From Chrysomallon squamiferum (taxonomy: Eukaryota > Mollusca > Gastropoda > Neomphalida > Peltospiridae): DNA of 64,000 bases. The first letter of the stretch is position 1. Each line of letters starts with the position of its first letter. Below, one piece after another: positions 1 through 21,832 of the stretch. The stretch lies in assembly GCA_012295275.1 (NCBI GenBank), contig CM022673.1, positions 21,059,413 through 21,123,412 of the forward strand, read 5' to 3'. Both the position numbers and the translations under genes were made by a program. The notes beneath the pieces were generated by a model, which was not told the DNA's origin, ran no database searches, and saw only the letters and a program-made list of their open reading frames with translations.

Positions 1-3000
1 TTTGTGTGACATCCAATGATGTTTTTTTGTGGTTTATATTAAGTTTACGACTTTGATCAGTACTAAATAAAATAAAAAGGAAAATGCTGTATCAAGAGAA
101 AAGATTAAATATAGTGCAGAAATAAAATTTAAACTAAAGTGGATTTGGCGTGTTACAGAGTTGACAAATATCTGGTACTTCGCTTCGAGGCATGATCTCT
201 ACGAAAGGAATAACTCGAAGGTATTCGCAAAAATTTGGAATTATAATGTGATTAAAGACTTCCTGTTTCCGGCTCACTTTTACCACAATTAGACGTATCT
301 GGGTCAAACTTGTTATCAGAATTAATCATGTATATTAGTTTCTTCTACACTACCCACTCGTTTACTTTGAATCAGGACTTGTTGGACAAGGAATAAGTCT
401 TTAAAAAGATTCTTTGCACTTAGGAATACATCCCTCTTTAAACAATTTTCTTATTTAATTAATACATTGTGTTTAATTCTTAGAAATACTGTATAACAAA
501 AAAAGAATATGAATTAGAAGACTGTGGGGGTGAAAGGGATACGCCTAAACCACTCCTTTTTAACCTCCATCTTCAAAAAACTATAGTAATACCTTCTATT
601 TCCAGCACCAAACAAATTGCTCTCTCTCTCTCTTCCTTACAATCACTGAACTATATATATATACATACATATACATATATATATAGCTTTTCACCCCAAA
701 ATCCAAAACAGCAACAAAAAACAAATATGTAATGTTGCATTTAAATATAGCGATTTAATTTTGAAACATTCCCTTAAACAAACACTCGCTTGAAGAAATG
801 CTAACTGAAAGAATTAGAAAACAAAGCACAAAACAAAAAGCTTCAATAACTCTTGTAGGCTTTCTTTGTCGTTTCAAGTGGAATTGTGACCTATTTAACC
901 CACACTAGTGTTTCTATTCAGATATTTTGACATAAGAGGTTTCTCTAATGACACGAACCTCGATCTGGTTCCAGCAGAACGTAGTTACTGTTAATTATAT
1001 ATTTGTCATTAAAGATATAACTGTGTTATTGCTTTGCCGAAAGTGCTTCCACTAAAACTGAAACATCCCAGAACATTTTAAATTCAGACACTATTCATTC
1101 ACTAATTTGTTTACGTTCTCTGTTGGTATGTACGTGTACAGGTTCGTATGTGGGTTTGTGTGAGAGAGTATATACATCACATAGCATAATTCTCTTTTTT
1201 TTGGTTTTGAAGAATGTTTGTTGACATTTTAAACACATATTCGCTATGCTTTTTTATCTATTTCTAACACGTGCTCATTTCTGTGTTTTAGATTTAGTCT
1301 ATATTTATATAGTACAAGCGCACATTACATTCAAGGGATCAAGTAACATGTATGGGAAGATCTGTGATGTTAGGTGCAGATTGTAGTGGTCGATAAGCGT
1401 ATTTGCGGCGAAAAGCAAAAAATCGTAGAATTGTGCATCAAAGTATAATATTTAATGGAAGTAATTTCACTCGTTCATAGACAGCCAGACAGACTTCTGC
1501 AACTCTGTGATGTAGACTTACAAATATTAGTCAGTTCTGACTAGTAAATCTTCACGTCCAGACAGTACAGTGACAGTGCATTGATCGTCACTTGATCAAA
1601 TCACTTCACATAAAAACTAATATTGTTTTTTTATACCGGAAATTTAGACGTCTCTGTGCATTACGAAAAGTGGCGATGACGATTATGATGATGATGATAA
1701 TAATAATAATAATATTAGATATATGTGTGTGTGTGTATGTCTGTTTGTATCTATCTCTTTCTATCTATCTATCTACACACACACACACACACACACATGC
1801 ATTCGTGGGTGTGTACATACAATATACATTCTTACATATACACATATTTAAAAAAATACGTATATATTCATCTTTTATAATTTTGTCTTTATTTGATTTC
1901 AATAGTTAAGAACGTTTTCAAAAACTATGGTTAACAGGCTGCTATTTGTTATTAATATCTGAATATTTCTAATATGGTAGATCAAGACATTGCGTGTGTG
2001 CGTGTGTGCGTGTGTTTGCTAGTTTATATCCGTGGCCACGAACATTTGAAACGGTTAGTCTAATCATATATATCATTTCCGTGAAATATAATGAAATTAT
2101 TTCTTATTTACACACCAGAAAATGATTAGTGAACTATATAAGAAAATTAATGTATATCTTGACGGATATATCATTATTCTCTCACATTCCGGTCGATATA
2201 ACGTTAAATCGTTATTACAGAATTTCAACGTTGTACAGTTTCCAAGAAAACTCATCAATTCTGAAAAAGAAACATTTGGAATCAGAGTTGTGTATCTCCG
2301 AAACGTTATAACAGGACCATTAAAATTCATTCATTTGTCCAGGCAGATTTGTCAGTGTTTTGAAATTGAAGGAAAGTTTGTTTTAACACTACCTGGGTAC
2401 AGTTTGTGTGAACACTTACTTATTAAGGTGACGTTTTATGTATGAAGATCCTGGAAGGGAAAAACCGAAGTCATTCTAGTTGTTATAGGTTTGCTTGGTA
2501 AGGGTTTTGTTTGGTATGCAGCTTCCTACAAAAAGTTTAAAACATACCATAGTCCTTAGCAAACCAGAGAGGGAAATGAGAGGAAACAGAAAAAGCTCAA
2601 TGGAAGCTTGATCCTGCGACCTGCCGCTCTCCAGATGTGTTCTATTCGCTTAGCTTGTTTCTTTCGAAATGATACGAAAAAAGAACTGAGAAACGGAAAC
2701 TTCATTTGGTCTATTAAGTTTATACCATTTATTTAGTTATTCTAATATTCAGTTTTTAAGCATCACTGTCGTAATCTTCATCATAACCATCATCATCATC
2801 ATCATCATCGTCGTGACTCATATTTCTTCTCGTCATAAATTTAAACAACAACAATAACAATATCATCAGAAAATCTTTTTCTTTACGTAGCTATTTCCTT
2901 TATGTCGCAGTATAATAACAAAACAATTTGTTGTCATCAACTATATTCTTATTAACGTCATCGACATTGTCAGTGTTATCTTATCACCTCCAACAACATC

Positions 3001-3034
3001 GTCGTTAAATTGTTCTCATTTTTCTTTTTTACAG
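1..3034. other. Upstream stretch, no exon recognised
   Basis: No coding exon is supported here. The next exon on the right starts in the middle of a receptor, so this stretch is probably intron of the class B GPCR gene. It holds short microsatellites: a GT and CTAT/AC cluster around 1719-1797 and a CAT run near 2783-2812. I searched for the TM4 exon that should precede the one at 3035 and did not find it, so it probably lies left of the window. Confidence 0.5.
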
Positions 3035-9523
<6,489 letters not shown>

Positions 9524-12265
9524 AGTAACCGGAACTACGTCAGAAACGAATAAAGCTGCCATATTGTAGTGCACTGAATAGTGTTTTGTACTCCCGCGTA
9601 CGGATTCTGCACATTTTATTCTATTCTTTATGCACCGACGAGCATCTTTCTTAAGTGCTGAAAACTGAATCGGACGCCGGAAACGTAATTAAACACTTTT
9701 TACATTAGCAACCTGACACTGAACTGAGATTAAAATCCTTATACTGCACAAACTGCTGATATACTTTACCAATGAAGCATATTCATCTGTAATTTTCTTT
9801 ATGTACAGCTTCACATTTGCCCAACCCAGCCATTTGTCCGACCGTTGTTTATGAAGGCCTCTACCAAGATACATTAATCCTTCATTTTCATTTTATTCCG
9901 ATATAGAAAATAAACAGTTAAATGTAACATAATCCACATTAATATTGTACCATTTTAATTTCGACAGCTAAAATTTAATACAAAATTTTCTTCAGGAAAA
10001 ATATAATAACTGTATTCATTACCTGTCTGCAAATGTTACTGCATGGTACTAATTCGTTTGTAAAATGAACGTTGCTACAAAAACGAGGAATGGAAAGGAT
10101 TAAATGATGCTAAGACGTTCTGAACAATGTGGATGGAAATGGCGAAGAGGAATAAATGATAATTAGTGTGTTGCTGATAGGAATGCTCTATTGGTGAAGT
10201 TGATGTTGATTTTTGTCTTTCGTCTGTGAACATTACTTCATCAAACTTTTATATGTCATGTTAATGTTTTTCTTTCTGCATATATAAACTTTTTCATGTA
10301 CTGTTGTGGACGTATAGAAATAAACTATACACTTTGTTTTCTGTATATTGCAACATTTTGTGTACAGTTATTTTCATTATTATTATTATTATTTAGAAAT
10401 ACATATTCGCTGAAATTAACTTAATAAGCAAACTATACTAGTGGTACTTCTAGTAGTAATAGTAGTAGAAGTAGTACTAGCTGTATTAGCAGTAATAATA
10501 ATAACAATAATAACAGTAACATAGCTGCAGGAAATTCACTCATTATAAATTCCATTTTTATTTCCACGCTGTTTCGTTAAAGTTGTAGCCTCGTCATATC
10601 CAGCCTGCCTCTCGCGCCTGTACTCAGATCGTGTCCTGTCCTTGAATATCTTACATCAGCGTCCCTGCAACAAAACGAGCACGACTTACGAGATTACTCG
10701 ATGAATAGGGGATAACACTGTCACAGATCTTTATACAGAGTTAACACATTTCTTGCAAAGCGTTTAAGAATTGACAGTTCTATTAAGAACAAACAGTCGT
10801 TCTTGGCGGCGACGGTAAACCATTAGCGTCTAGTCTGAATCTGACATGGAATTTATAAAAAACGAAAATATTTTGTAAAGAAACAAGTGTAAGAAATCTA
10901 CCTGTCGGCTTATTGGTGATTGGTTACATATCTGCGATAATGTCCTTCTATTTTTATAATAAATATGTTCTTATGAACCTCTGTTTTTTTTGTCAAAATA
11001 TATCAAACAAAAAGCGACAGTGAAAATAACAGTAAAATGTCTTATTGTACGGTATCATTCCATATACTGTTTAAAATGCTGTAACATAACATACCGTACT
11101 ATACCATGCTATTCTATAAGTACTGTTCCTTACCACATCATACTACAATTTACCACACCAAACCATACTGGTCTGCTTATCCTAATTAAATAAATAACAC
11201 AAACATGTTAAATAAATAGGCATATAACCACAACAATAACAACAATATCTATAATAATAATAATAACAACAACAACAACAACAATAACAATGATGACGAT
11301 GATGACGATAATGATATAAATAATAACAACAATATTATTACTACTATTACTACTGCTTTTATTACTACTTTCACTATAACTAGTTTTTCTGCTGCTACTA
11401 CTACTACTAATTTTCTTTTCCTTTTAGACTGTCTCTTAAGAAGTATTGTTTTAAAGAATAACCATTAACGTCATTTGTCCATTAACGCTGATAAACATCC
11501 CAGACAAAAAGCTAAAGCTTATTTCAGACAATTATGCTAAAACAAGCTATCCATCACCTGACTCTCGATTTTATTTCAACAGTGTCTGGATTATCTATGT
11601 CTGAGTCAGACCAAATTCAGGTACAAAGTCTGCTTTGTTTGTAGAGATAACAGATTACAAGCTGACTTATTTCTCTCTACGCAAAAATCATTTTTATTCT
11701 GTCACAGACCAAACAGAAGACCAGGACTAATCCAGGATATAGACCGTGTCTATTTTATTATCACCTGTATATTTTTAATAAATATATCTTATTTCTAGAA
11801 GCAGGCAACGGCAAAAATAATAATTATAGCAAAGATTATTATGTTCATAATGACAACAACAAAAACAACGACAACAGCAACAATGACAATAATAATGATT
11901 TGATCAGTATCGTGAAATGAAAGCAGTAATGTAATGCAGCCCTGTATACAGTTCTGTTAATTAAATTAAACACATTACCTTCCTGCATGAACGTGCAGAG
12001 TAATAACTTTAGCGTTCTCACCGCGTCATGAACCTGAAAGAATCACAGCTCAGATAAGATTTGTAAATAAATTTATCATATACAAGTCCACGTTTATTAA
12101 ATATTATAAACTCCCAACAGATGACAAGACAAATTAATTCAATTAATTTATTTACTGACCTTGAGATTTGCAGTTGAGCAACACAAAAACAAAAATAGAT
12201 TATAACAGGTCTGAAGTATGGGATATGTAATATTATATTGTAATATACGTATCTGTCTATCTGTG

Positions 12266-12271
12266 CATCCA

Positions 12272-12303
<32 letters not shown>

Positions 12304-12379
12304 TCTATTATCTACATATCTGTCTCTCTATCTATCTATCTATCTATGTATATAATATATATATATATATGTATCTGTC

Positions 12380-12447
<68 letters not shown>
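12266..12447. repeat. (CTAT)n/(CTTT)n tetranucleotide array
   Basis: CTGT, CTAT and CTTT tetramers with short AT interruptions. The array leads into a perfect 17-bp inverted repeat. Confidence 0.95.
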
Positions 12448-12455
12448 GTATATCT

Positions 12456-12495
12456 GTATCTGTCATCTATATAGATAGATATAGATGACAGATAC
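12456..12495. repeat. Perfect 17-bp hairpin
   Basis: Arms 12456-12472 and 12479-12495 are exact reverse complements (GTATCTGTCATCTATAT) separated by six bases. It probably arose from the adjacent tetramer array. Confidence 0.85.
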
Positions 12496-13779
12496 ATACC
12501 TACACACAGACATATATGCGTAGATAGGTACGTATATACATATACACATACATATACAAAGTTAAGTCGACCTTGTTATATGCCTGTTTCTAAATTATAA
12601 ATTGATAATTGAGTCAGCACGACTTAGTTATAAATATTATTGTAATAGTTCGCTTTTCTCTGATTATTATCCTGTTGAGTGCTATTAAATGAGATCATAG
12701 AAACGAAAAAAAAGAAGAAAATGAACCTTAGCAAAATGCTAATTATATCTGTGTGATACCTAAACAGCTTTTTAATGGAATTAATATAAACAAAAATACG
12801 GATTTTCTCTCCTTTATCATTTAACATATATTTTTTAATTTCAGTTTCATAATAAGGTAAATTACTTTTCTAAAGCACGAAAGACAACTCTTCGACGTGC
12901 AGGAGTTTCTCACAACGATTTGTTTGTAGATTTGATCTACTGTGAAGATGTGACAATTGCAAAGCAGTTCTATAAATAAGCTAAACTAGAAAACATCACA
13001 ATACTGACGCAAATCCGACATCCACTGTTTTTCTGAAAAAATAGCAGATGAAAAAGTTCCCATCTGGAAACATACCACAGTGAGAAAGTCGTTATTCAGT
13101 GTGTGTTCAATCGAAACATCTTTGTATTATGACTGTTGCAATAAAATACCAACTCAAAAATAAACCTCTTAACTGAAAATAACAATAACAAATCATATGA
13201 AAACAGTTATTTAAAATAAGAATGCAGTACAGAAACAAATTCTTACTTTAAGCAAGACGATTCTGAATAAATTTATTATTCCATAAATTTACACAAAATG
13301 TTTTGAGTGAAATATCTTACGCTTCATAAATTGAATATATATCAAACTAGAGTTTAGTCTCAGCACAAATATTATAATAAATAAGTAATTAACAAATAAT
13401 ACATATTTAAATTAACAAATACATAAAATAAAAGTCGAATTTTATTCTTTATATTTTTTCTTTTTTTTTTCCACAAATATTTTACACTACATACTGAGGA
13501 GGACTGTTGTGAAACATCAGTAATCTTCTGAACGGTTGTTTTGATTCTCCAACTGGCCAAAGGAAGAGAGACAACTGTCATCCGGTATTCTTTCGATGAG
13601 TTGTCTTTCTTAGCAACAGATTTTGACGCAACTCGATCCTTATGTGTCATTGTTTGTTATTAATGTAAAATTAAGATCAGATTTTAGGGACAACAAAAAA
13701 TACACATATGGAAAATAATTAAATGACCTAGAATGCCAGTTTAAGTATTTATTTATTACTAATTAAAGATTAGAAACTG

Positions 13780-14464
13780 TGTTGATGTTGAAACAAAGCT
13801 CCAGAAGTAAAAAAATTTAAAACTTTTCGTGGCAATGCTAACTCAAAGGCTTTTGGGTTTTCGTTTAAATTAATCTTAAATCGGCCTACTTCTTTTTTCC
13901 ATTCATACGTTAGTAATTTCCCAATATTAATGTCTAGATAAGACTGCTTTCCCAAACACTTATTATGCGATTAGAAAATAAGGTGATTATTCTAAAAAAG
14001 CAGTCGATTCAAACTTCTAAAAATTACAAATGCTGCATTATGATAGGTGTATCATATATATATATATATACTAGCACATTCATATGTAATAAAGAATAAG
14101 CCATATTAAATTGTTGTTTTTTGGTGGTTTATTCTATAATTTTCTTTCCTAGTGGTTTTTTTTATTGGAAGGAAAAACAGAGTAATACAGACCCTTAAAT
14201 AATTGTCTGTGGATGAAGACTGATGACTTATTTTAGAGAATCAGCCACAGTGAAATACTGAGATATAGTCTGTCGTTACCGGTCTTATTAAGAGCACTTG
14301 CTTGTACTTCACACAACGCGAGAATGCAGGCTACGTGTTTAATTATCCTGACAAATCTTCCTCGGTAACCAGGTGGACACGTCACAGTCCCGAACACCCG
14401 GATGAAAGTGTACTTCACTGGATCATTTAAAACACCTCAATACTGACACTAACCAATCCTTTAC
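13780..14464 (-). pseudogene. Decayed F-type lectin copy (second FTP half and start of PAN exon)
   Basis: On the minus strand, an acceptor at 14465 opens a 185-bp exon (14280-14464) that matches the second FTP exon of the lectin at 19262-19486. It keeps the end of the fold: TCPPGYRGRFVRIIK and LCEVQAS align with TCFAGARGRILRITK and LCEVEVFG. One base is missing from a T run near the exon start, shifting the frame after the VF of the IEVF segment. Further along the minus strand, 13780-13801 reads SGALFQHQHSF, matching the first residues of the PAN exon (GALFQRQS), but the acceptor reads TTCTG instead of TTCAG and homology then stops. No first FTP half or signal exon was found. It is a relic, inverted relative to the other two copies. 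Confidence 0.8.
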
Positions 14465-16747
<2,283 letters not shown>

Positions 16748-18599
16748 ATGATGTTTGCAAATAGACAGCTGACAGTATTTTTGTTTCTCTGTTTACTCCA
16801 CGGTGGTAAGTGCATCAATCACGGAGGCTAGACGCATTCGTGTATTCTACTCTGTCTTTTCGTGTATTCTACTCTGTCTTTTCGTGTATTCTACTCTGTC
16901 TTTTCGTGTAGAACATTTTCGTGTATTCTACTCTGTCTTTTCGTGTAGAACATTTTCGTGTATTCTACACTGTCTTTTCGAGTAGAACATTTTCGTGTAT
17001 TCTACACTGTCTTTTCGTGTATTCTACTCTGTCTTTTCGTGTATTCTACACTGTCTTTTCGTGTATTCTACTCTGTCTTTTCGTGTATTCTACACTGTCT
17101 TTTCGTGTATTCTACACTGTCTTTTCGTGTATTCTACTCTGTCTTTTCGTGTATTCTACACTGTCTTTTCGAGTAGAACATTTTCGTGTATTCTACACTG
17201 TCTTTTCGTTATGTTCAGGATAAAATTTTATATGCACACACTAAAATATATAACCTTAGCCAATATATAATCTTAATAAATGCAAGATACATTTCAGCAC
17301 ACACACACACACAACAAGACACACAGAACTAAGTGTTACAAATTTATATTTTAAATAAATAAAAATCAAACTGAAAACGCTTTTCCATATACAAATCTAT
17401 ACATACATGAGTGTGTATGTGTGTATTTGCATTTATATTTCAGCAGTGTTTCTGAAAAATCTGGCTCTACGTCATCCCACTCGTCAGTCGTCAACGGGAG
17501 CAGACGGACTGGACAGGTACGCCGTGGACGGAAAACGAAATGGAAAGTTTAGTGTGAAAAGCTGCAGTCAGACTTACATCAAACAAACCCCCCCCACGTG
17601 GTGGCAGGTTGACCTGGCCGGCCATTTCAGCATCCACCACGTCGTTTTGTACAACAGAGTCGACTGCTGCCGTAAGTACACGCAGCAGCATTATTTAAGT
17701 AGATATACTCGAACATTTATAATTACACATAGCAGTATTATTTAAGTAGATACACTCGAACATTTATAATTACACGCAGCAGCATTATTTAAGTAGATAC
17801 ACTCGAACATTTATAATTGCACGCAGCAGCATTATTTAAGTAGATACACTCGAACATTTATAATTGCACGCAGCAGCATTATTTAAGTAGATACACTCGA
17901 ACATTTCAGAAAGCGTGCCCGTCGCAGACGTGCTTCACAACAGCTTGCTCTGATTAGCACGTTCATTTTTTTCCTATTCCTATTCCTAACATTTATAATT
18001 ACACGCAGCAGCATTATTTAAGTAGACACACTCGAACATTTATAATTACACGCAGCAGCATTATTTAAGTAGACACACTCGAACATTTATAATTACATGC
18101 AGCAGCATTATTTAAGTAGATACACTTAAGCATTTAAAAGTATACCTAATTGATTGCAAAGTAATATGAATAATATAACATTCAATATCAGACGAATCTA
18201 AATTTATATATTTATTATCAATAATTAAATTATAAAAGAAAGATTAAATTATTATGTCGAAAACTAATTCTATCATCTATATAAATTAACACAGCAATAA
18301 ATACCTCGAAGGTATACATCTTAATAACAAATACATAGCTTCTCAAGTGTTCATTATTTCTTCAACCATCCAAATATTCATGTCAACTTTGAGTAATACG
18401 CATCTGCTTTGAGTTATACGCATCTACTTTGAGTAATACGTATCAGCTTTGAGAAAAATACGTATCAGTCTTGATAGGCATCAGCAAACTTATTTAGTTC
18501 TTTTACGGTAAAACAGTGAGCTTCTACAAATATTTATAAATATTATTTTAAAAACAGGTCTAGCTTAAGGATGAATAACTTCAACTGTTTTGAAACATA

Positions 18600-18671
<72 letters not shown>

Positions 18672-19143
18672 AAATTCGCGTAATAATAAATATAAAAGTA
18701 GATATTTATGCGCGAGTGGACCGGTTAGTGTAGGCTGAATGAAGTGAACTAACAGGATCTGAGTTGAACGAAGTGAAAGTTAAAATGTTTTGTTAACTAC
18801 TTGTGTTACGAATGTGCAGATAACGAGTTCAAATGGTGCATGATGTGAGTTTTCATGTCCAGTTTACTCGTCAGATAAAAAAAAAAAATCAGTGATAGAA
18901 AGCTTCAAGTAGAAAACTATAATAATTTAGAAAATACACCTAGACTGTTTTTCTTATCCTCATTATCATTAATATCATTGTGCCATATATTAATATGAAA
19001 AGAAATATATTCATAACTACATACATACATACTTATTTATATTCATGCATAAACACACATACATATATACATAAAATCAAACATACATACACACGTACAC
19101 ACATACATACATTGACAGCTGAATAAATTGCAATCGGTAAATG

Positions 19144-19204
<61 letters not shown>

Positions 19205-19976
19205 GGTTGTTGTTGGTGGTGTTGTCATCGTTATTGTTACGGACATTATTATATTTTTCAGAAGAGCGTCTGAGAAATTTCCGAGTAGACATGTTTTTGA
19301 ACGACCCGGTGCACGGCAGTGAAGCGCCTCGACTGTGCAGACAGTACAAGCCGAGTGTTCACACAACTCTCAATCTCACCTGCTTTGCCGGAGCTCGAGG
19401 TCGCATTCTTCGAATAACCAAATACTCGAACGATCCACTCACACTCTGCGAAGTGGAAGTGTTTGGAAGTGAAGTCCCAAAACAAGGTAAATGAAATGTG
19501 TGCTCAGTGCCAGAGCTCCCAGGACAGGAATTATATTAGTCCATTTCCAGTTACAACTCTACGTCTGTTTATCAAAAGGTTTTGAAATTTGATTTCCTGT
19601 ATTAAACATAACAAGTCCTAAGCTATCAGTTTTAAAAAAATAAAAGAAAACAGTATAAATAGATGTATTCAAGCACACACATACCCCCCCCATGGATAGA
19701 TAGATAGACAGATATAGGTACAGATATATAGATACAGATATATATTACAGATTTTATTTTCAAATTTCAGGAGCTTTGTTTCAGCGTCAGTCTGTGAGTT
19801 GGATGACGTCATACAGACTTGATGGCTCGTCACTTCGCGGGTGTGTGATGAGTTGTATGAACAGAGGCGAGTGTTTGACGTTTAACTTCAACGTGCAGAC
19901 TGGCGAGTGTCGTCTACAAGAAACTCAGCCTCGAGAAGAACCGTGGATTTACTACAACATCAAGGAACTAAATTAA
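16748..19976 (+). CDS. Secreted F-type lectin (FTP domain) with C-terminal PAN/apple-like domain
   Basis: Four coding exons join in phase 1 throughout: 16748-16805 (signal peptide), 17444-17671, 19262-19486 and 19771-19976 (TAA). The first gives MMFANRQLTVFLFLCLLHG, a clear secretion signal; the second ATG (16751) could also be used. Exons 2 and 3 form one fucolectin/tachylectin-4/pentraxin-1 domain: NLALRHPTRQSS, TWWQVDL, then RVDCCQER across the junction, matching the RxDx4R sugar-binding motif with its paired cysteines. The His expected about 25 residues earlier is not evident. The domain ends LCEVEVFG. Exon 4 has Cys spacing like PAN/apple (GCVMSCMNRGEC, then GECRL). F-type lectins bind fucose and act in innate recognition. 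About 238 residues in total. The first start at 16586 in the same frame gives an improbable leader, so I prefer 16748. The 19487-19770 intron follows a clean donor. Confidence 0.87.
16836..17209. repeat. 22-bp/15-bp minisatellite in lectin intron 1
   Basis: About sixteen units of a 22-mer beginning TTCGTGTATTCTACTCTGTC, alternating irregularly with a 15-mer (TTCGTGTAGAACATT). It begins about 30 bp after the donor of the signal-peptide exon. The unit has no stop in any forward frame, so all three frames are open across the array, but an in-frame TAG just before it separates it from the exon 1 frame. Confidence 0.93.
17678..18141. repeat. 47-bp minisatellite starting at a lectin splice donor
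   Basis: Unit of 47 bp (acacgcagcagcattatt...). Copies start at 17678, 17725, 17772, 17819 and 17866; an unrelated insert of about 85 bp follows (about 17906-17990); three more copies start at 18001, 18048 and 18095. The array begins six bases into the intron after lectin exon 2. Confidence 0.95.
18603..18666. repeat. (AAT)n/(AAAT)n microsatellite
   Basis: About 64 bp in lectin intron 2. Confidence 0.95.
19146..19204. repeat. (TTA)n microsatellite
   Basis: About 59 bp of TTA, ending about 57 bp before lectin exon 3. Confidence 0.97.
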
Positions 19977-21785
19977 GTAGTGAATTATAAAACAGCTGCC
20001 ACAAAGGCCGCCATTTACACAATAACTTTAAAAAGTATTACTATTTAATAGTCTCTGTATATATTCTGTCATTTTCATATTCCGAATATTTGTCTTTGTG
20101 TGCACTAAGAAATGAAGATTCATTCAACAATATTATTATTATTATTATTATTGTAACATTAAATCATTAAAAACACAGCGAACGCTTTGTCAAAATACTG
20201 AATAATATTTATTTCATTAATATTGACGTTGATACAGAAACTAATTAAGAGTAAGCTGTTTTGCTAAGTTAACATAGTCTAAAGGAAGTATTTCTGAACT
20301 GAATGATTTTATGTCCTTTTTGCCTGTCCTCCCAAAACACTTAACCACGAACAACAACAAACAATAATATAAAATAATAATCAGAAGCATTTTGAGAAAC
20401 AATAGCTTTATCAGTTTTCTTTGTATTTATTAGTACAAATCCATTTGGAACATGCATTATTAAACCCAGAGCAGGCATTGTTTTGTGCGTCGTATTAATA
20501 TTTAAGCTTTGTTAGTTCTGTCAGTCTTTAGTTACTCTGAACTGCAAGTTTTCAGTGCGAAGTACGACACGCTGGCTGAGAACTGAAAAATGCATTTTCT
20601 GCGAAATTCCTCTCAAAATTAAAATTAAACATTTACAACATTCATATTGGCAGTGCTTATTACAGGTAAAATAATTTGTTAACAGTTTTAATTTCGTATT
20701 CTTTCTGTCATTCTTTCTTTCTTTCTATCTTTATATATATTGTGATGCAGATAAAGTGTAAAGTCAGGTTGTTGTTTTTTTGTTGGATTTTTTTCAGTTG
20801 TGTCTTTTTAAAATGAAATCTGTAAAATTAAACTTGTTTCATATAACATAAAAATTGTGATACAAAAAAACAAAAAAATTGCATTCAAATGAAAAACTTG
20901 TTTTGTGATTTACCGTAATAATAATGAATGAATGAATGTTTAACGATACCCAAGCACTGAAAAAATATATTGGCTATTGGGTGTCAAATAAAGTTAAATA
21001 TACCAAAATGGTGAATATTTTCTATATAAAAATTCAATATTAAAATTAGTCAAAACGCAGTGTAAACAGCTGTGCAAAAAGTATCAGATTCTATTTAAAT
21101 TATTTTAGATTACGTTTTTTTTTTTGAAGAAATTGCCCCTTCCCGAATAGCTGTTAACTGCTCTGACAGTAATACACATAGATAAGTGAATTTTCAGTTT
21201 CATTTAAATCTTTATAAAAAAAAAGTGAGTTCCATACTTTTACCTCCCCCCACCCAATTGATGTGAAAAACCCTGGATACCTTATTTTAATATATGATAA
21301 AAATTCCAAGATAATTCTGTTTTAAATAAATAATTATGTTTCAGTTAATTATTCAGTTTAGCTTTGTATTTGGTAATCCAGCTGTATCTTTTGTATAACT
21401 AGCTTCAAGGCAACGTGAAGAAAATATTTTTACAAGTCTCTTGCATTCTTACCACAGGAGGCGCTAGTCCTGTTACAGAAAACTTTTAGAATTATTATAT
21501 ATTATGTAATCAAATACGAGTGTTAAGTCTTTAAATCAACATTTTATTACATTGTCCATAGCAATAATTTTGAAAATGTGCAGCTAACAATTCATAACGA
21601 ATAAATGCTTAGAACTAAACTACTTAATTCATCGCATTTCTGTAACGGAATAAAATTTACCTTCTGGAGCATCAGCCTTAAACATTTTTTGAAATGAGGT
21701 TTTCAATACAATACAATGGAAGCGTATTCCTATATCGGTATCATTTTTTTAACCAGTTTTCGAAATGATGATAAAAAAAAGAAAA

Positions 21786-21832
<47 letters not shown>

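Larger units (their letters stand above)
9524..13779. other. Intergenic, no gene recognised
   Basis: The first few hundred bases are presumably the GPCR 3'UTR. Beyond that I see triplet microsatellites (10440-10510, 11225-11410), a tetranucleotide array and a short perfect hairpin, listed separately. No open frame here looks like a known protein. Confidence 0.5.

Noticed and set aside
13372-13650. 92-codon minus-strand frame, considered as the PAN exon of the lectin relic
   Set aside because: It lacks the cysteine pattern and any matching residues; only 13780-13801 matches the start of the PAN exon.
16921-17270. Three overlapping frames of 72-100 codons rich in Cys, Phe and Ser
   Set aside because: All come from the 22-bp minisatellite, which has no stop in any forward frame.
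20640-20665. A signal-peptide-like end (FILAVLIT) before a GT, as a leader for the second lectin
   Set aside because: An in-frame TAA lies directly upstream and there is no ATG.
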